Below, piece after piece: positions 1-11,901 of a stretch of DNA of 64,000 bases (positions are counted from its first letter, which is position 1; each line of letters starts with the position of its first letter). The DNA comes from Meconema thalassinum (Eukaryota > Arthropoda > Insecta > Orthoptera > Tettigoniidae). The stretch is from contig OX336397.1 in NCBI GenBank assembly GCA_946902985.2, positions 188,546,813 through 188,610,812 on the forward strand, in the 5' to 3' direction. A model generated the notes under the pieces. That model saw only the letters and a list, made by a program, of their open reading frames with translations. It searched no databases and had not been told where the DNA came from. The position numbers and the translations under genes are program-made.

Positions 1-1129
1 TAGATAAACCACCAACCAGTATCCTGTTGGATGGATCGCAGCTCATTCGTGGCCCCAGCTAGATAAACCACCTACTAGTATCCTGTTGGACGGATCGCAG
101 CTTATTCGTGGCCCCAGCTAGGTAAACCACCTACCAGTATCCTGATGGACAGATCGCAGCTTATTCGTGACCCCAGCTATGTAAACCACCTACCAGTATC
201 CTGTTGGACGGATCGCAGCTTATTCGTGGCCCCAGCTAGATAAACCACCTACTAGTATCCTGTTGGACGGATCGCAGCTTATTCGTGGCCCCAGCTAGGT
301 AAACCACCTACCAGTATCCTGATGGACGGATCGCAGCTTATTCGTGGTCCCAGCTAGGTAAACCACCTACCAGTATCCTGATGGACGGATCGCAGCTAAT
401 TCGCGGCCCCAGCTAGATAAACCACCTACTAGTATCCTGTTGGACGGATCGTAGCTTATTCGTGGCCCCAGCTAGGTAAACCACCTACCAATATCCTGTT
501 GGTCGGATTGCAGCTTATTAGTGAACCCAGCTAGATAAGACAATATCCTGATTAACGGATCGCAGCTTATTCGTGGCCCCAGTTAGATAAACAACCTACC
601 AGTATCATGTTAGACAGATTGCAGCTCATCCGTGGCCCCTGCTAGATAAACCACCCACCAATATCCAGATGGACAGATTGCAGCTTATTCGTGGTCTCAG
701 CTAGATAAACTAACCACCTACCAGTATCGTTAAGGATGGATCGCAGCTCCTCCGTGGCCCCAACTAGATAAATCACCTACCAGTATCCAAATGAACGGAT
801 CGCAGCTTATTCGAGGTCCCAGCTAGATAAACCAACCACCTACCAGTATCTTGATGGACGGATCGCAGCTCCTCCGTGGCCCCAGCTAGATAAACCACCT
901 ACCAGTATCCAGATGGACGGATCGCAGCTTATTCGTGGCACCAGCTAGATAAACCAACGACCTACCAGTATCCTGATGGACGGATAGCATTTTATTCGTG
1001 GCCCGAGCTAGATAAACCGCCTACCAGTATCCAGATGGACGGATCGCAGCTTATTCGTGGCCCCATCTAGATAAACCATCTACCAGTATTCTGTTGGACG
1101 GATCGCAGCTTATTCGTGGCTCCAACTAG

Positions 1130-3650
1130 ATAAACATCCTACCAGTTTCCTGATGGACGGATCGCAGCTTATTCGTGGCCCCAGCTAGATAAACCACCTA
1201 CCAGTATCCACATGGACGGATCGCAGCTTATTCGTGGCCCCAGCTAGATAAACCACCTACCGGTATCCTGATGGACGAATATAAGCTTATTCGTGGCCCA
1301 GATAGATAAACCACCTACTAGTATCCTGATGGACGGATCGCGGCTTATTCGAGACTCCAGCTAGATAAACCGCATACTAGTACCCTGATGGACGGATCGC
1401 AGCTTATTCGTGGCCCCAGCTAGATAAACCACCTACCAGTATCCTGTTGGACGGATCGCAGCTTATTCGTGGCTCCAACTAGATAAACCTCCTACCAGTA
1501 TCCAGATGGACGGAACGCAATTATTCGTGGCCCCAGCAAGATAAACCACCTACCAGTATCCAGATTGACGGATCGCAGGTTATTCGTGGCCCCAGCTAGA
1601 TAAAACACCTACCAGTATCCTGATGGACGGATCGAAGCTTATTCGTGGCCAAATAGATAGATAAACCACCTACTAGTATCCTGGTGGACGGATCGCGGCT
1701 TATTCGAGGCTCCAGCTAGATAAACCACCTACTAGTATCCTGATGGACGGATCGAAGCTTATTCGTGGCCCAGATAGATAAACCACCTACTAGTATCCTG
1801 ATGGACGGATCGCGGCTTATTCGAGACTCCAGCTAGATACACCACCTACTAGTATCCTGATGGACGGATCGCAGCATATTCGTGGCCCCAGATAGATAAA
1901 CCACCTAATAGTATCCTGTTGGACGGATCGCAGCTTATTCGTTGTCTCAGCTAGATAAACCAACCACCTACCAGTATCCTGATGGACGGTTGGCAGCTCC
2001 TCCGTGGCCCCAGCTAGGTAAACCACCTACCAGTATCCTGTTGCACGTCTCGCAGCTTTTTCGTGTCCCCAGCTAGATAAACCACCTTTCAGTATCCTGA
2101 TGACTGATCGCAGCTTATTCGTGGCCCCTTCTAGATAAACCACCTACTAGTGTCCTGATGGACGGATTGCAGCTTATTTGTGGCCCCAGCTAGATTAACC
2201 ACCTACTAGTATCCTGTTGGACGGATCGCAGCTTATTCGTGGCCCCAGCTAGGTAAACCATCTACCAGTATCCTGTTGGACGGATCGCAGCTTATTCGTG
2301 GCCCCAGCTAGATAAATCACCTACATGTATCCTCATGGACGGATCGCAGCTTATTCGTGGCCCCAGCTAGGTAAACCACCTACCAGTATCCTGTTGGACG
2401 AATCGCAGGTTATTCGTGGCCCCAGCTATGTAAACGACCTACCAGTATCCTGTTGGACGGATCGCAGCTTATTCGTGGCCCCAGTTAGATAAACCAATAT
2501 CCTGATGGACGGATCGCAGCTTATTCGTGGTCTCAGCTAGATAAACCAACCACCTACCAGTATCCTGGTGGACGGATCGCAGCTCCTCTGTGGCCCCGGC
2601 TAGATAAACCACCTACTAGTACCCTGTTGGACGGATCGCAGCTTATTCGTGGCCCCAGCTAGGTAAACCACCTACCAGTATCTTATTGGACGGATCGCAG
2701 CTTATTCGTGGCCCCAGTTAGATAAACCAATATCCTGGTTGACGGATCGCAGCTTATTCGTGGCCCCCGTTAGATAAACCACCTACCAGTAACCTGTTAG
2801 ACGGATCGCAGCTCATCCGTGGCCTCTGCTAGATAAACCACCTACCAATATCCAGATGGACGAATCGCAGCTTATGAGTGGTCTCAGCTAGATAAACCAA
2901 CCACCTACCAGTATCCTGGTGGAGGATCGCAGCTCCTCCGTGGCCCCAGCTAGATAAACCACCTACCAGTATCCAGATGGATCGCAGCTTATTCGTGGAC
3001 CCAGGAAGATAAACCAACGACCTACCAGTATCCTGCTGGACAGATAGCAGCTTATTCGTGGCCCGAGCTAGATAAACTGCCGACCAGTATCCTGATGGGC
3101 GGATCGCAGCTTATTCATGGCCCCAGCTAGATAAACCACCTACCAGGATCCTGTTGGACGGATCGCAGCTTATTCATGGCCCCAACTAGATAAACCTCCT
3201 ACCAGTATTCAGATGGACGGATCGCAGCTTATTCGTGGCCCCAGCTAGATAAACCACCTACCAATATCCAGATGGACGGATCGCAGCTTATTCGTGGCCC
3301 CAGCTAGATAAACCACCTACCAGTATCCTGATGGACGGATAGAAGCTTATTCGTGGCCCAGATAGATAAACCACCTACTAGATTCCTGATGGACGGATCG
3401 CAGCTTATTCGAGACCCCAACTAGGTAAACCACCTACTAGTATCCCGATGGACGGATCGCAGCTTATTGGGGGCCCCAGATAGATAAACACCTAATAATA
3501 TCCTGTTGGACTGATCGCAGCTTATTCGTGGCCCAAGATAGATAAACCACCTACCAGTATCCTGATGGACGGATCGGAGCTTATTCGTGGCCCCAGTTAG
3601 ATAAGCCACCTACTCGTATTCTGATGGACGGATCACAGCTTATTCGTGGC
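1130..3650. repeat. Higher-order satellite block, copy 1
   Basis: Within the 59-bp array, rare monomer variants occur in the same order in this block and again about 2.3-2.6 kb further on. Anchors are the CGCATACTAG monomer at 1371 (again at 3960), GGCCAAATAGATAG at 1649 (4238), the ACCATCTACC monomer at 2257 (4547), the short CAATATCCTGGT monomer at 2728 (5132), the GATAAACTGC monomer at 3071 (5479) and the TAAGCCACCTACT monomer at 3602 (6011). The spacing shifts between 2290 and 2589 because whole monomers were gained or lost. Inferred to be a segmental duplication by unequal exchange. Confidence 0.75.
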
Positions 3651-3719
3651 CCCAGCTAGATAAACCACCTACCAGTATTCTGTTGGACGGATCGCAGCTT
3701 ATTCGTGGCTCAAACTAGA

Positions 3720-6060
3720 TAAACCTCCTACCAATATCCTGATGGACGGATCGCAGCTTCTTCGTGGCCCCAGCTAGATAAACCACCTACCAGTATCCAC
3801 ATGGACGGATCGCAGCTTATTCGTGGCCCCAGCTAGATAAACCACCTACCAGTATCCTGATGGACGGATATAAGCTTATTCGTGGCCCAGATAGATAAAC
3901 CACCTACTAGTATCCTGATGGACGGATCGCGGCTTATTCGAGACTCCAGCTAGATAAACCGCATACTAGTATCCTGATGGACGGATCGCAGCTTATTCGT
4001 GGCCCCAGCTAGATAAACCACCTACAAGTATCCTGTTGAACGGATCGCAGCTCATTCGTGGCTCCAACTAGATAAACCTCCTACCAGTATCCAGATGGAC
4101 GGATCGCAATTATTCGTGGCCCCAGCTAGATAAACCACCTACCAGTATCCAGATTGACGGATCGCAGCTTATTCGTGGCCCCAGCTAGATAAAACACCTA
4201 CCAGTATCCTGATGGACGGATCGAAGCTTATTCTTGGCCAAATAGATAGATAAACCACCTACTAGTATCCTGGTGGACGGATCGCGGCTGATTCGAGGCT
4301 CCAGCTAGATAAATACCTACTAGTATCCTGATGGACGGATCGCGGCTTATGCGAGCCTCCAGTTAGATAAACCACCTACTAGTATCCTGATGGATGGATC
4401 GCAGCTTATTCGTGGCCCCAGCTAGACAAACCACCTACCAGTATCCTGAAGGACGGATCGAAGCTTATTCGTGGCCCAGATAGATAAACCACCTACTAGT
4501 ATCCTGTTGGACGGATCGCAGCTTATTCGTGCCCCCAGCTAGGTAAACCATCTACCAGTATCCTGTTGGACGGATCGCAGCTTATTCGTGGCCCCAGCTA
4601 GATAAACCACCTACTAGTATCCTGTTGGACGGATCGCAGCTTATTCGTGGCCCCAGCTAGGTAAACCACCTACCAGTATCCTGTTGGACGGATCGCAGCT
4701 TATTCGTGGCCCCAGCTAGGTAAACCACCTACCAGTATCCTGTTGGACGGATCGCAGCTTATTCGTGGCCCCAGTTAGATAAACCATTATCCTGATGGAC
4801 GGATCGCAGCTTATTCGTGGCCCCAGTTAGATAAACCACCTACCAGTATCCTGTTAGACGGATCGCAGCTCATCCGTGGCTCCTGCTAGATAAACCAGCT
4901 ACCAATGTCCAGATGGACGGATCGCAGCTTATTCGTGGTCTCAGCTAGATAAACCAACCACCTACCAGTATCCTGGTGGACGGATCGCAGCTCCTCTGTG
5001 GCCCTGGCTAGATAAACCACCTACTAGTATCCTGTTGGACGGATCGCAACTTATTCGTGGCCCCAGCTAGGTAAACCACCTACCAGTATCCTGTTGGACG
5101 GATCGCAGCTTATTCGTGGCCCCAGTTAGATAAACCAATATCCTGGTGGACGGATCGCAGCTTATTCGTGGCCCCCGTTAGATAAACCACCTACCAGTAA
5201 CCTGTTAGACGGATCGCAGCTCATCCGTGGCCCCTGCTTGATAAACCACCTACCAGTATCCAGATGGACGGATCGCTGCTTATTAGTGGTCTCAGCTAGA
5301 TAAACCAACCACCTACCAGTATCCTGGTGGAGGATCGCAGCTCCTCCGTGGCCCCAGCTAGATAAACCACCTACCAGTATCCAGATGGATCGCAGCTTAT
5401 TCGTGGCCCCAGCTAGATAAACCAACGACCTACCAGTATCCTGATGGACGGATAGCAGCTTATTCGTGGCTCGAGCTAGATAAACTGCCTACCAGTATCC
5501 TGATGGGCGGATCGCAGCTTATTCATGGCCCCAGCTAGATAAACCACCTACCAGGATCCTGTTGGACGGATCGCAGCTTATTCATGGCCCCAACTAGATA
5601 AACCTCCTACGAGTATCCAGATGGACGGATCGCAGCTTATTCGTGGCCCCAGCTAGATAAACCACCTACCAATATCCAGATGGACGGATCGCAGCTTATT
5701 CGTGGCCCCAGCTAGATAAACCACCTACCAGTATCCTGATGGACGGATCGAAGCTTATTCGTGGCCCAGATAGATAAACCACCTACTAGTATCCTGATGG
5801 ACGGATCGCAGCTTATTCGAGACTCCAGCTAGTTAAACCACCTACTAGTATCCTGATGGACGGATCGCAGCTTATTCGTGGCCCCAGATAGATAAGCCAC
5901 CTAATAATATCCTGTTGGACGGATCGCAGCTTATTCGTGGCCCAAGATAGATAAACCACCTACCAGTATCCTGATGGACGGATCGGAGCTTATTCGTGGC
6001 CCCAGTTAGATAAGCCACCTACTAGTATTCTGATGGACGGATCACAGCTTATTCGTGGCT
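3720..6060. repeat. Higher-order satellite block, copy 2
   Basis: Second copy of the block of about 2.5 kb described at 1130-3650, recognised by the same ordered series of rare monomer variants. It has lost several monomers relative to copy 1, mainly in the stretch matching 1700-2200. Confidence 0.75.
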
Positions 6061-7136
6061 CCAACCTAATTAACCACCTACTAGTATCCTGATGGACAGA
6101 TCGCAGCTTTTTGGTGGCACCAGCTAGATAAACCACCTTTCAGTATCCTGATGGACGGATCGCAGCTTATTCGTGGCCCCTGCTAGATAAACCACCTACA
6201 AGAGTCCTGATGGACGGATCGCAACTTATTTGTGGCACCAGATAGATAAATCACCTAATAGTATCCTGTTGGACGGATCGCAGCTTATTCGTGGCCCCAT
6301 ATAGATATACCACCTACCAGTATCCTGATGGACGGATCGCAGCTTATTTGTGACCCCAGCTGGATAACCCACCTACCAGTATACTGTTGGAAGGATCGCA
6401 GCTTATACGTTGCCCCAGCTAGATAAACCACCTACCAGTATCCTGATGGACGGACCGCAGCTTATTCGTGGCCCCAGATAGATAAACCACCTACTAGTAT
6501 CCTGATGGACGGATCACAGCTTATTCGTGGCCCCTGCTAGATAAACCACCTACCAGTATCCAGATGGACGGATCGCAGCTTATTCGTGGCCCCGGCTAGA
6601 TAAACCACCTACCAGTATCCTGATGGACGGATCGCAGCTTATTCGTGGCCCAGATAGATAAACCACCTACTAGTATCCTGATGGACGGATCGCGGCTTAT
6701 TCGAGACTCCAGCTACATAAACCACCTACTAGTATCCTTATGGACGGATCGCAGCTTATTCGTGGCCACAGATAGTTAAACCACGTAATAGTATCCTGTA
6801 GGACGGATCGCAGCTTATTCGTGACCCAAGATAGATAAGCCACCTACCAGTATCCTGATGGATGGATCGCAGCTTATACGTTGCCCCAGCTAGATAAACC
6901 ACCTACCAGTATCCTGATGGACGGCCCGCAGCTTATTCGTGGCCCCAGATAGATAAACCACCTACTAGTGTCCTGATGGACGGATCGCAGCTAATTTGTG
7001 GCCCCAGCTAGATAAACCACCTACCAGTATATTGTTCGACGGATCGCAGCTTATTCGTGGCCCCAGATAGATAAACCACCTACTAGTATCCTGATGGACG
7101 GATCGCAGCTTATTCGTGGCCCCAGCTAGATAAACC

Positions 7137-7419
7137 ACTGAAAGAAATGCCTGGCACATGGGACAAGTCGGGAGACATAAGAGTTTTCCAACAATGACAT
7201 TACACTACGGAATTAGGACGTTATCCAACAATGGTAGAGAAAGAAACTTGTGCTTCTCGGGGCAAATTGGATAAAAATATTAAATTGGGCGCCTATACTT
7301 AATTCCATAGCATAACCTCACCTTAATTATTAGGCATCATTAACGCTTGGTTTCCATAAAACGGTGGACAGACAAAACTGTCGTGCTCTACGATTTATTA
7401 AAATAAAACCTTTACAAAT
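7137..7419. other. Unique spacer between satellite and LINE
   Basis: Non-repetitive AT-rich sequence with no convincing open frame. It joins the satellite edge to the 5'-truncated LINE relic. Confidence 0.6.
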
Positions 7420-8637
7420 ACTAGTATACTTCGGAAAGAACAGGTGGGATTTCGACAACATCGCAGTTGTGTGGATCTAATCAACACCCACCGAATCATC
7501 CCGGAGCAGAGTGTTGAGTGGCGGAATACCCTTTACCTGACATTTGTTGGTTTCGAGAAAGCCTTCAACTCCGTAAATCAAAGAATCATATGGAAGACCC
7601 TCGAGGAATATAAAATTCCAACAAATATCATCAGAATCATGGAAGAGATGTATGAAGGGTATGAGTGCCAGTTTCTTCACGAAGGCAAATTAACAGAAGA
7701 GATAAATGTCAGTTCCGGAGAGGGACATGGGTGTGTGCTTTCCCTCACTCTGTTCCTGTTCGTCCTGGATAGTGTGATGAAGAAGGTAATGTGAGGACGG
7801 AAGAGCAGTATTCAATGGGGTATAAATGAAAGCGTGAAGATCTGGATTTCGCATACGACATTTGTCTTAATGCACAACGGTACCGAGACATAGATGATAA
7901 GCTGGGGAGGTTGCAGAGAGAAGCAGAACGTGCAGGACTAATGATCAACACCAACAAGACCAAAGAGATTAGGATAAATTCTGACGTCACGACTAGCTTG
8001 ACAGTCAACGGAACGGAAAATGAGCGAGTTGAGTCCTTCCCCTACCTCGGAAGTATAGTCACAAATGATGGGGAGCAGAGGAAGATGTTGGAAGCCGTAT
8101 CAGGATGGCAAAAGGTGCGTTTGTCTAGCTCTACCCCATCTGGGGAAATAGAACCGTAATAGCAACGTAAACTCGAATCTTCTCTACGGCTGTTAAACAT
8201 GGAAAGTCACAAAACCGATCAACAACCAGCTACAGGTGTTCATTAACAGATGTCTGCGTCACATCATTAATGTGAGGTGGCCGGGCATAATCTCAAATGA
8301 AGATCTACGGACCATCACCCACCAACAACCGATTAGCATCCAGACCAAGGAGAGGAAATGGCGCTGGGTTGGGTACACACTAAGGAAGCCGGACGGAACT
8401 GTTGAGAGGGCGGTGCTAGTCTGGAATGCTCAAGGCGCCAGGAAACTAGGTCGACCTATGGAGACCTGGAAGAGGACGATCGAAAAAGAATTTGCAGAGG
8501 TGGACAAGAACTGGAGTCATGTGAAGAGAATGGCCAGGAACTGTTCTGCGAGGAGAAATTTCGCCAAGGCCCTATGTTCGTTGGTTTCGTATATTTTAAG
8601 CAATGAGCAATGGATACAATCTACAAGCGTAAGGTGA
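7420..8637 (+). pseudogene. 5'-truncated LINE reverse transcriptase relic
   Basis: Relic of the pol protein of a non-LTR retrotransposon, which copies its RNA at a chromosomal nick. The first frame (7420-7794) gives the RT block EQVGFRQHRSCVDLI followed by FEKAFNSVNQ, the family's FIDFEKAFDSV motif. The middle RT part with the YADD box is largely lost. A second frame (7911-8159) carries the fragment INTNKTKEIRIN and the following FPYLGSIVTNDG strand. A third (8170-8637) has LLYGC, then a stop, then WKVTKPINNQLQVF, and the C-terminal RKWRWVGYTLRKPDG and GRPMETWKRTIEKE motifs typical of one LINE group. At least two frameshifts and one nonsense codon near 8194 make it dead. The 5' end is truncated and no poly(A) tail is evident. 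It lies 0.3 kb right of the satellite. Confidence 0.85.
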
Positions 8638-10169
8638 TCTTCAAAATTATAAGAATATCACAACATGCAATTGCTTGTGACAAAACGCCACCTCCTCACT
8701 TATAATACGAATACACGAATAACAACATATCCATGATACTTTGATAATGAACAATATTCGCCATCATACACCGGGGGGTAAACAAGCCCATTTGCGTGGG
8801 AACTGTTTTATTAAGTGTACAAATGTTTTTATTTAAGGACAGTAGTGGATTGTTGCTTCCAGCCCAATATAATTTGGGACACTCGTGTTCACGGACTAAA
8901 AGTCAATTCTTTCCATAAAAACGCGCACGAACCCACATCGTTCAATCGACTTTCTTACTAAAATTGTTACTGCTCAGCTTCCTTTGTTCATTGGTGAATG
9001 GTTCTGTAAAAACCAGCTGTATTAGATTATGAAAACCTCAACATAACCGTCCAGTGCATCATGAGATTAACCCGAACCAACAGGATTGAAGACTTCATTT
9101 TATATCACTAAATGGCTGACATTAGTTTAGGGAAAAAAGATCATCACTCAAGAGACTCTTAGTTACCAGTGACGTTGTGGGATCGATGAGATCAACCAGG
9201 GGCTCACAACATTCCTTGTCTCCTCTCTTTCACCTTGCATGTCAACCTCTCTTGGTAAGGACTTATTCCATTCCGACACAGACAATACTGGGGGATTCGA
9301 GGCTTTCACTTTCCTTGTCCTTCCTAGCCTGATACCCTAGACCTCCCTAATTCTCAATTCACGGTATCTCGTGTCTACTGTGAAGCGTTCTGTATAATGC
9401 GACATTCCCTTGGCCAGCAAGATTGGAAGTCGATGATTCCGAGCATTACGGGTCCGTATCACCATCCTCCTCTCCCAAATCAGTTGGGGGGCGGAATCTC
9501 TCCTCTCTCTTCCTTTTCCCTACCACAATTAAAATTTCATAGCAGAAACGCGAAACGAATCTGGACATCTGTTCACTGTTCTGTATAAACTATAATACAG
9601 GTTCATTATTAAATTTGTCAGTGGACTGCGATATCAATTTTCAAAACATCCTTCTTGCAGACAGAAAAAAATCCGTGTTTGCTTACGTATGTTTTTATAG
9701 TTTAAAAATAAATTTCCTTTCATAAGTTCATAATACACGTCTTAACTACATTAACGAAGTTATTGACGCAAGGATATCTGTTTACTATAAATTTATTGTC
9801 ATGAATAAACAACTATTTAGGTAAAATTATTAGTCGGCAAAGCGTTCTTATTTTTATTTCAATGAATATTATGTTAACTCATAATATACACTTTCTAAAC
9901 ATTTAATTATAAGCTTTGTAATAATACTGCATTTCCTCGCATGATCAATAATGTTTAAGTATTAACAGGCGTCATACTATAAAGTTTAACGAGAGGAACT
10001 GACTTCTCCTACTGGACTCGAGCTCCCAGTAACGTCCTCTGTAACTCAGGATCAACACTTACAATATCTCGAAAATTTGTATATATTGTTTAGCAAAAAT
10101 CGTAGACAATTTTTTTGGTGATGGGTTTAGTGCAATTGGCTCTTTTTACCCCCAGGTTAACCTCCAGTT
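8638..10169. other. Intergenic stretch without recognisable gene
   Basis: AT-rich DNA. Short open frames, for example 9397-9588, show no family motifs, low-complexity signal or splice context. I see no repeat family that recurs elsewhere in the window. Confidence 0.5.
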
Positions 10170-10345
10170 GTAACAAGAACTCAGAGCTCCCACCCTGATG
10201 GTTCCTCTTAGGGTATGGGGCCAATAACCTCGATGTTAGGCCCTTTAAAGCAACAATTATCATCATCATCATCCTCATAGGGTACTGACACATTCGGAGC
10301 ATCACTAAGCAAATAGCATTTAGTTTAGTTCTCCCAGGTACTGTA
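10170..10345 (+). repeat. Isolated unit of the 94-bp repeat, interrupted
   Basis: Sequence from CAGAGCTCCCACCCTGATGG through GGTTCCTCTTAGGGTA and then TACTGACACATTCGGAGC matches units of the array at 15383-15850. The unit is interrupted after TTAGGGTA by 62 bp (see 10216-10277). Confidence 0.75.
10216..10277 (+). mobile_element. Short SINE-tail-like insertion with (ATC)n end
   Basis: 62 bp beginning TGGGGCCAATAACCTCGATG, followed by TTAGGCCCTTTAAAG and ending in repeated ATC. It sits inside a 94-bp repeat unit, flanked on both sides by TAGGGTA (10209-10215 and 10278-10284), which looks like a 7-bp target duplication. From memory, a GGGGCCGATGACC... (CATCAT)n sequence is a common short dispersed element tail in insects. 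The duplication supports retroposition. Confidence 0.6.
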
Positions 10346-11900
10346 CTCGAATTTGTGGTTTGAGCAAAGTTATTATCTCCATGAAGTAAACATAAGTTTT
10401 GTTAATTTATAGTAGCTATATACGGTAGCCGACCTCTGGCTACAGCGAAGTCGTGAGGAGACATTGTCTCTGTAAAACGCTTAATCAATCTGAAAATTGC
10501 GAGAGGAGAAATACTAAAGAAGGCGGCAGAGACCGATCTTGTTTGATCTAGGGGAAGATAGGCAATCCTCTCAGGAAAAAAGGTGAAGAAAGAAAGGAGC
10601 AAGATAGGCAACTAGCAGAACTAGGGTATCCAGCGAAGCGCCGAAAATATCACGTGACGACCTCAAAGCCAATAGGAATATTTGATGGAACTATTTACCA
10701 ATACTTATAATGATGTAATTGTTACTGGTAGTTATTTTATGATACTTTATGGTTTGAGAATTTACGATTTTTTAAATGAAGATTTGTCAGAGATATTACT
10801 TACGAGAAATATGTTTTAATAAGGCAGAAATTGGATTGGAAAAACCCCCGCCTAGAACGCGCACGGTTTTTCTTGATGACGTCAAAATTTGCATGGAGAA
10901 GGGGAAGCAAGCAAGAGAATCGCAGTGACTTGTAGGGGAGACGTGAAACAAAACGCGGTCTCCGAGTGCGCTTTTGTGTGATAGAGCACAAGTGAAAGGT
11001 AGAAAGTGTCGCGACTCATGGTGAAGTGTATTTGATTGCAGGCAAACGTGGAGTACAGTTTTACACGAGCGTTGGTGTCGAGATGTAGCGGAAATTTATT
11101 AAGAGAATTGAGAAAGAAAAGTAGTCAGTCTTGGTGAAGAAACAGCTCAGAAGAGGTGATACGAGCATTTTATAGAGTGAAGTTCCTGAAACGAACAGAC
11201 TATAGGTATTTCTGTTGGAGAGGAAAATATATGAAGTGTTTAAACGTCACTACAACGACGCGTGCAGCTTTTGAGTGTGTTTCAAGCATTTTTGGAAACA
11301 AGTTAACGGATACATTATTTCTACAATTAATATTTCTTTGACATGCGTAGGAAAATGTTTTTACGAATGAGATTGAGAGGGACATTGTCTGATATTATGG
11401 AAGTTTTGATGGTGGAGTGCTAAACATGCAGCGGGAAAAGTAACCTACAAGATGAATGCGAGAAGGTAAGGAGGGACTTAAAATATCGGTAACGATATTT
11501 TCTCGATATTTCAATGCACATTAAACTATGGAAATAAAATAGACAAACCTTAGAAAATATTGAAAGAATTCTACGCAGAAGACATGAAGAACAGAAGAGC
11601 AGGAACGAGAAGAAGAACAAGAATGAAGGGCCTGAACCGGGAATCGAAGGGGGAGGAAGATCAAAGACGGTGAGATGTAACACCTTGGTCCATTCATGTG
11701 AAATATCTTGGAGCTGTCAGGCGTAACATCTTGGTGGAGTTAGGCGTAACAACTTGGAGCTGTTAGACGAATGCTAGGATGGAACTCGATTTCAGGAAAG
11801 TACGAGTCGCACGAAATGGGTTATGGAAACCAGTTCATGATTTTCTTCTAGACATCTATACGCGACATAAATTAAGAAAGGAATTCCCTTCAGTCACCCA
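10346..11900. other. Intergenic stretch; short imperfect repeats near 11.7 kb
   Basis: No supported gene. Around 11670-11770 the motifs GTAACACCTTGG, GTAACATCTTGG and GTAACAACTTGG occur at 33-74-bp spacing with GGAGCTGT between them, a small degenerate tandem repeat. Open frames near 11.2 and 11.5 kb have no recognisable features. Confidence 0.4.
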
Positions 11901-11901
11901 T

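Larger units (their letters stand above)
1..7136. repeat. 59-bp satellite array
   Basis: About 120 head-to-tail copies of a 59-bp monomer fill the left end and continue beyond base 1. Nearly every copy has the core GATAAACCACCTACCAGTAT followed by a block ending CGCAGCTTATTCGTGG. Recurrent variants lack about 10 bp before the ATCCTG block, carry a 4-bp ACCA insertion, or have GGCCCAGATAG in place of GGCCCCAGCTAG. The array stops sharply at GATAAACCACT near 7136. The long open frames on the minus strand are read-through of the repeat and are not genes. Simple tandem satellite is seen directly. Any centromeric or heterochromatic role is unknown. Confidence 0.97.

Noticed and set aside
1..7136. 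CRISPR-like array
   Set aside because: Repeats are directly contiguous without unique spacers and the DNA is eukaryotic.
1817..7159. Minus-strand open frames of 60-87 codons in the left array
   Set aside because: They are translations of the 59-bp satellite; length 59 is not a multiple of 3, so frames open by chance. No conservation of protein sense.
10090..10305. Minus-strand 71-codon frame
   Set aside because: Composed of the inserted (ATC)n retroposon tail and repeat sequence.
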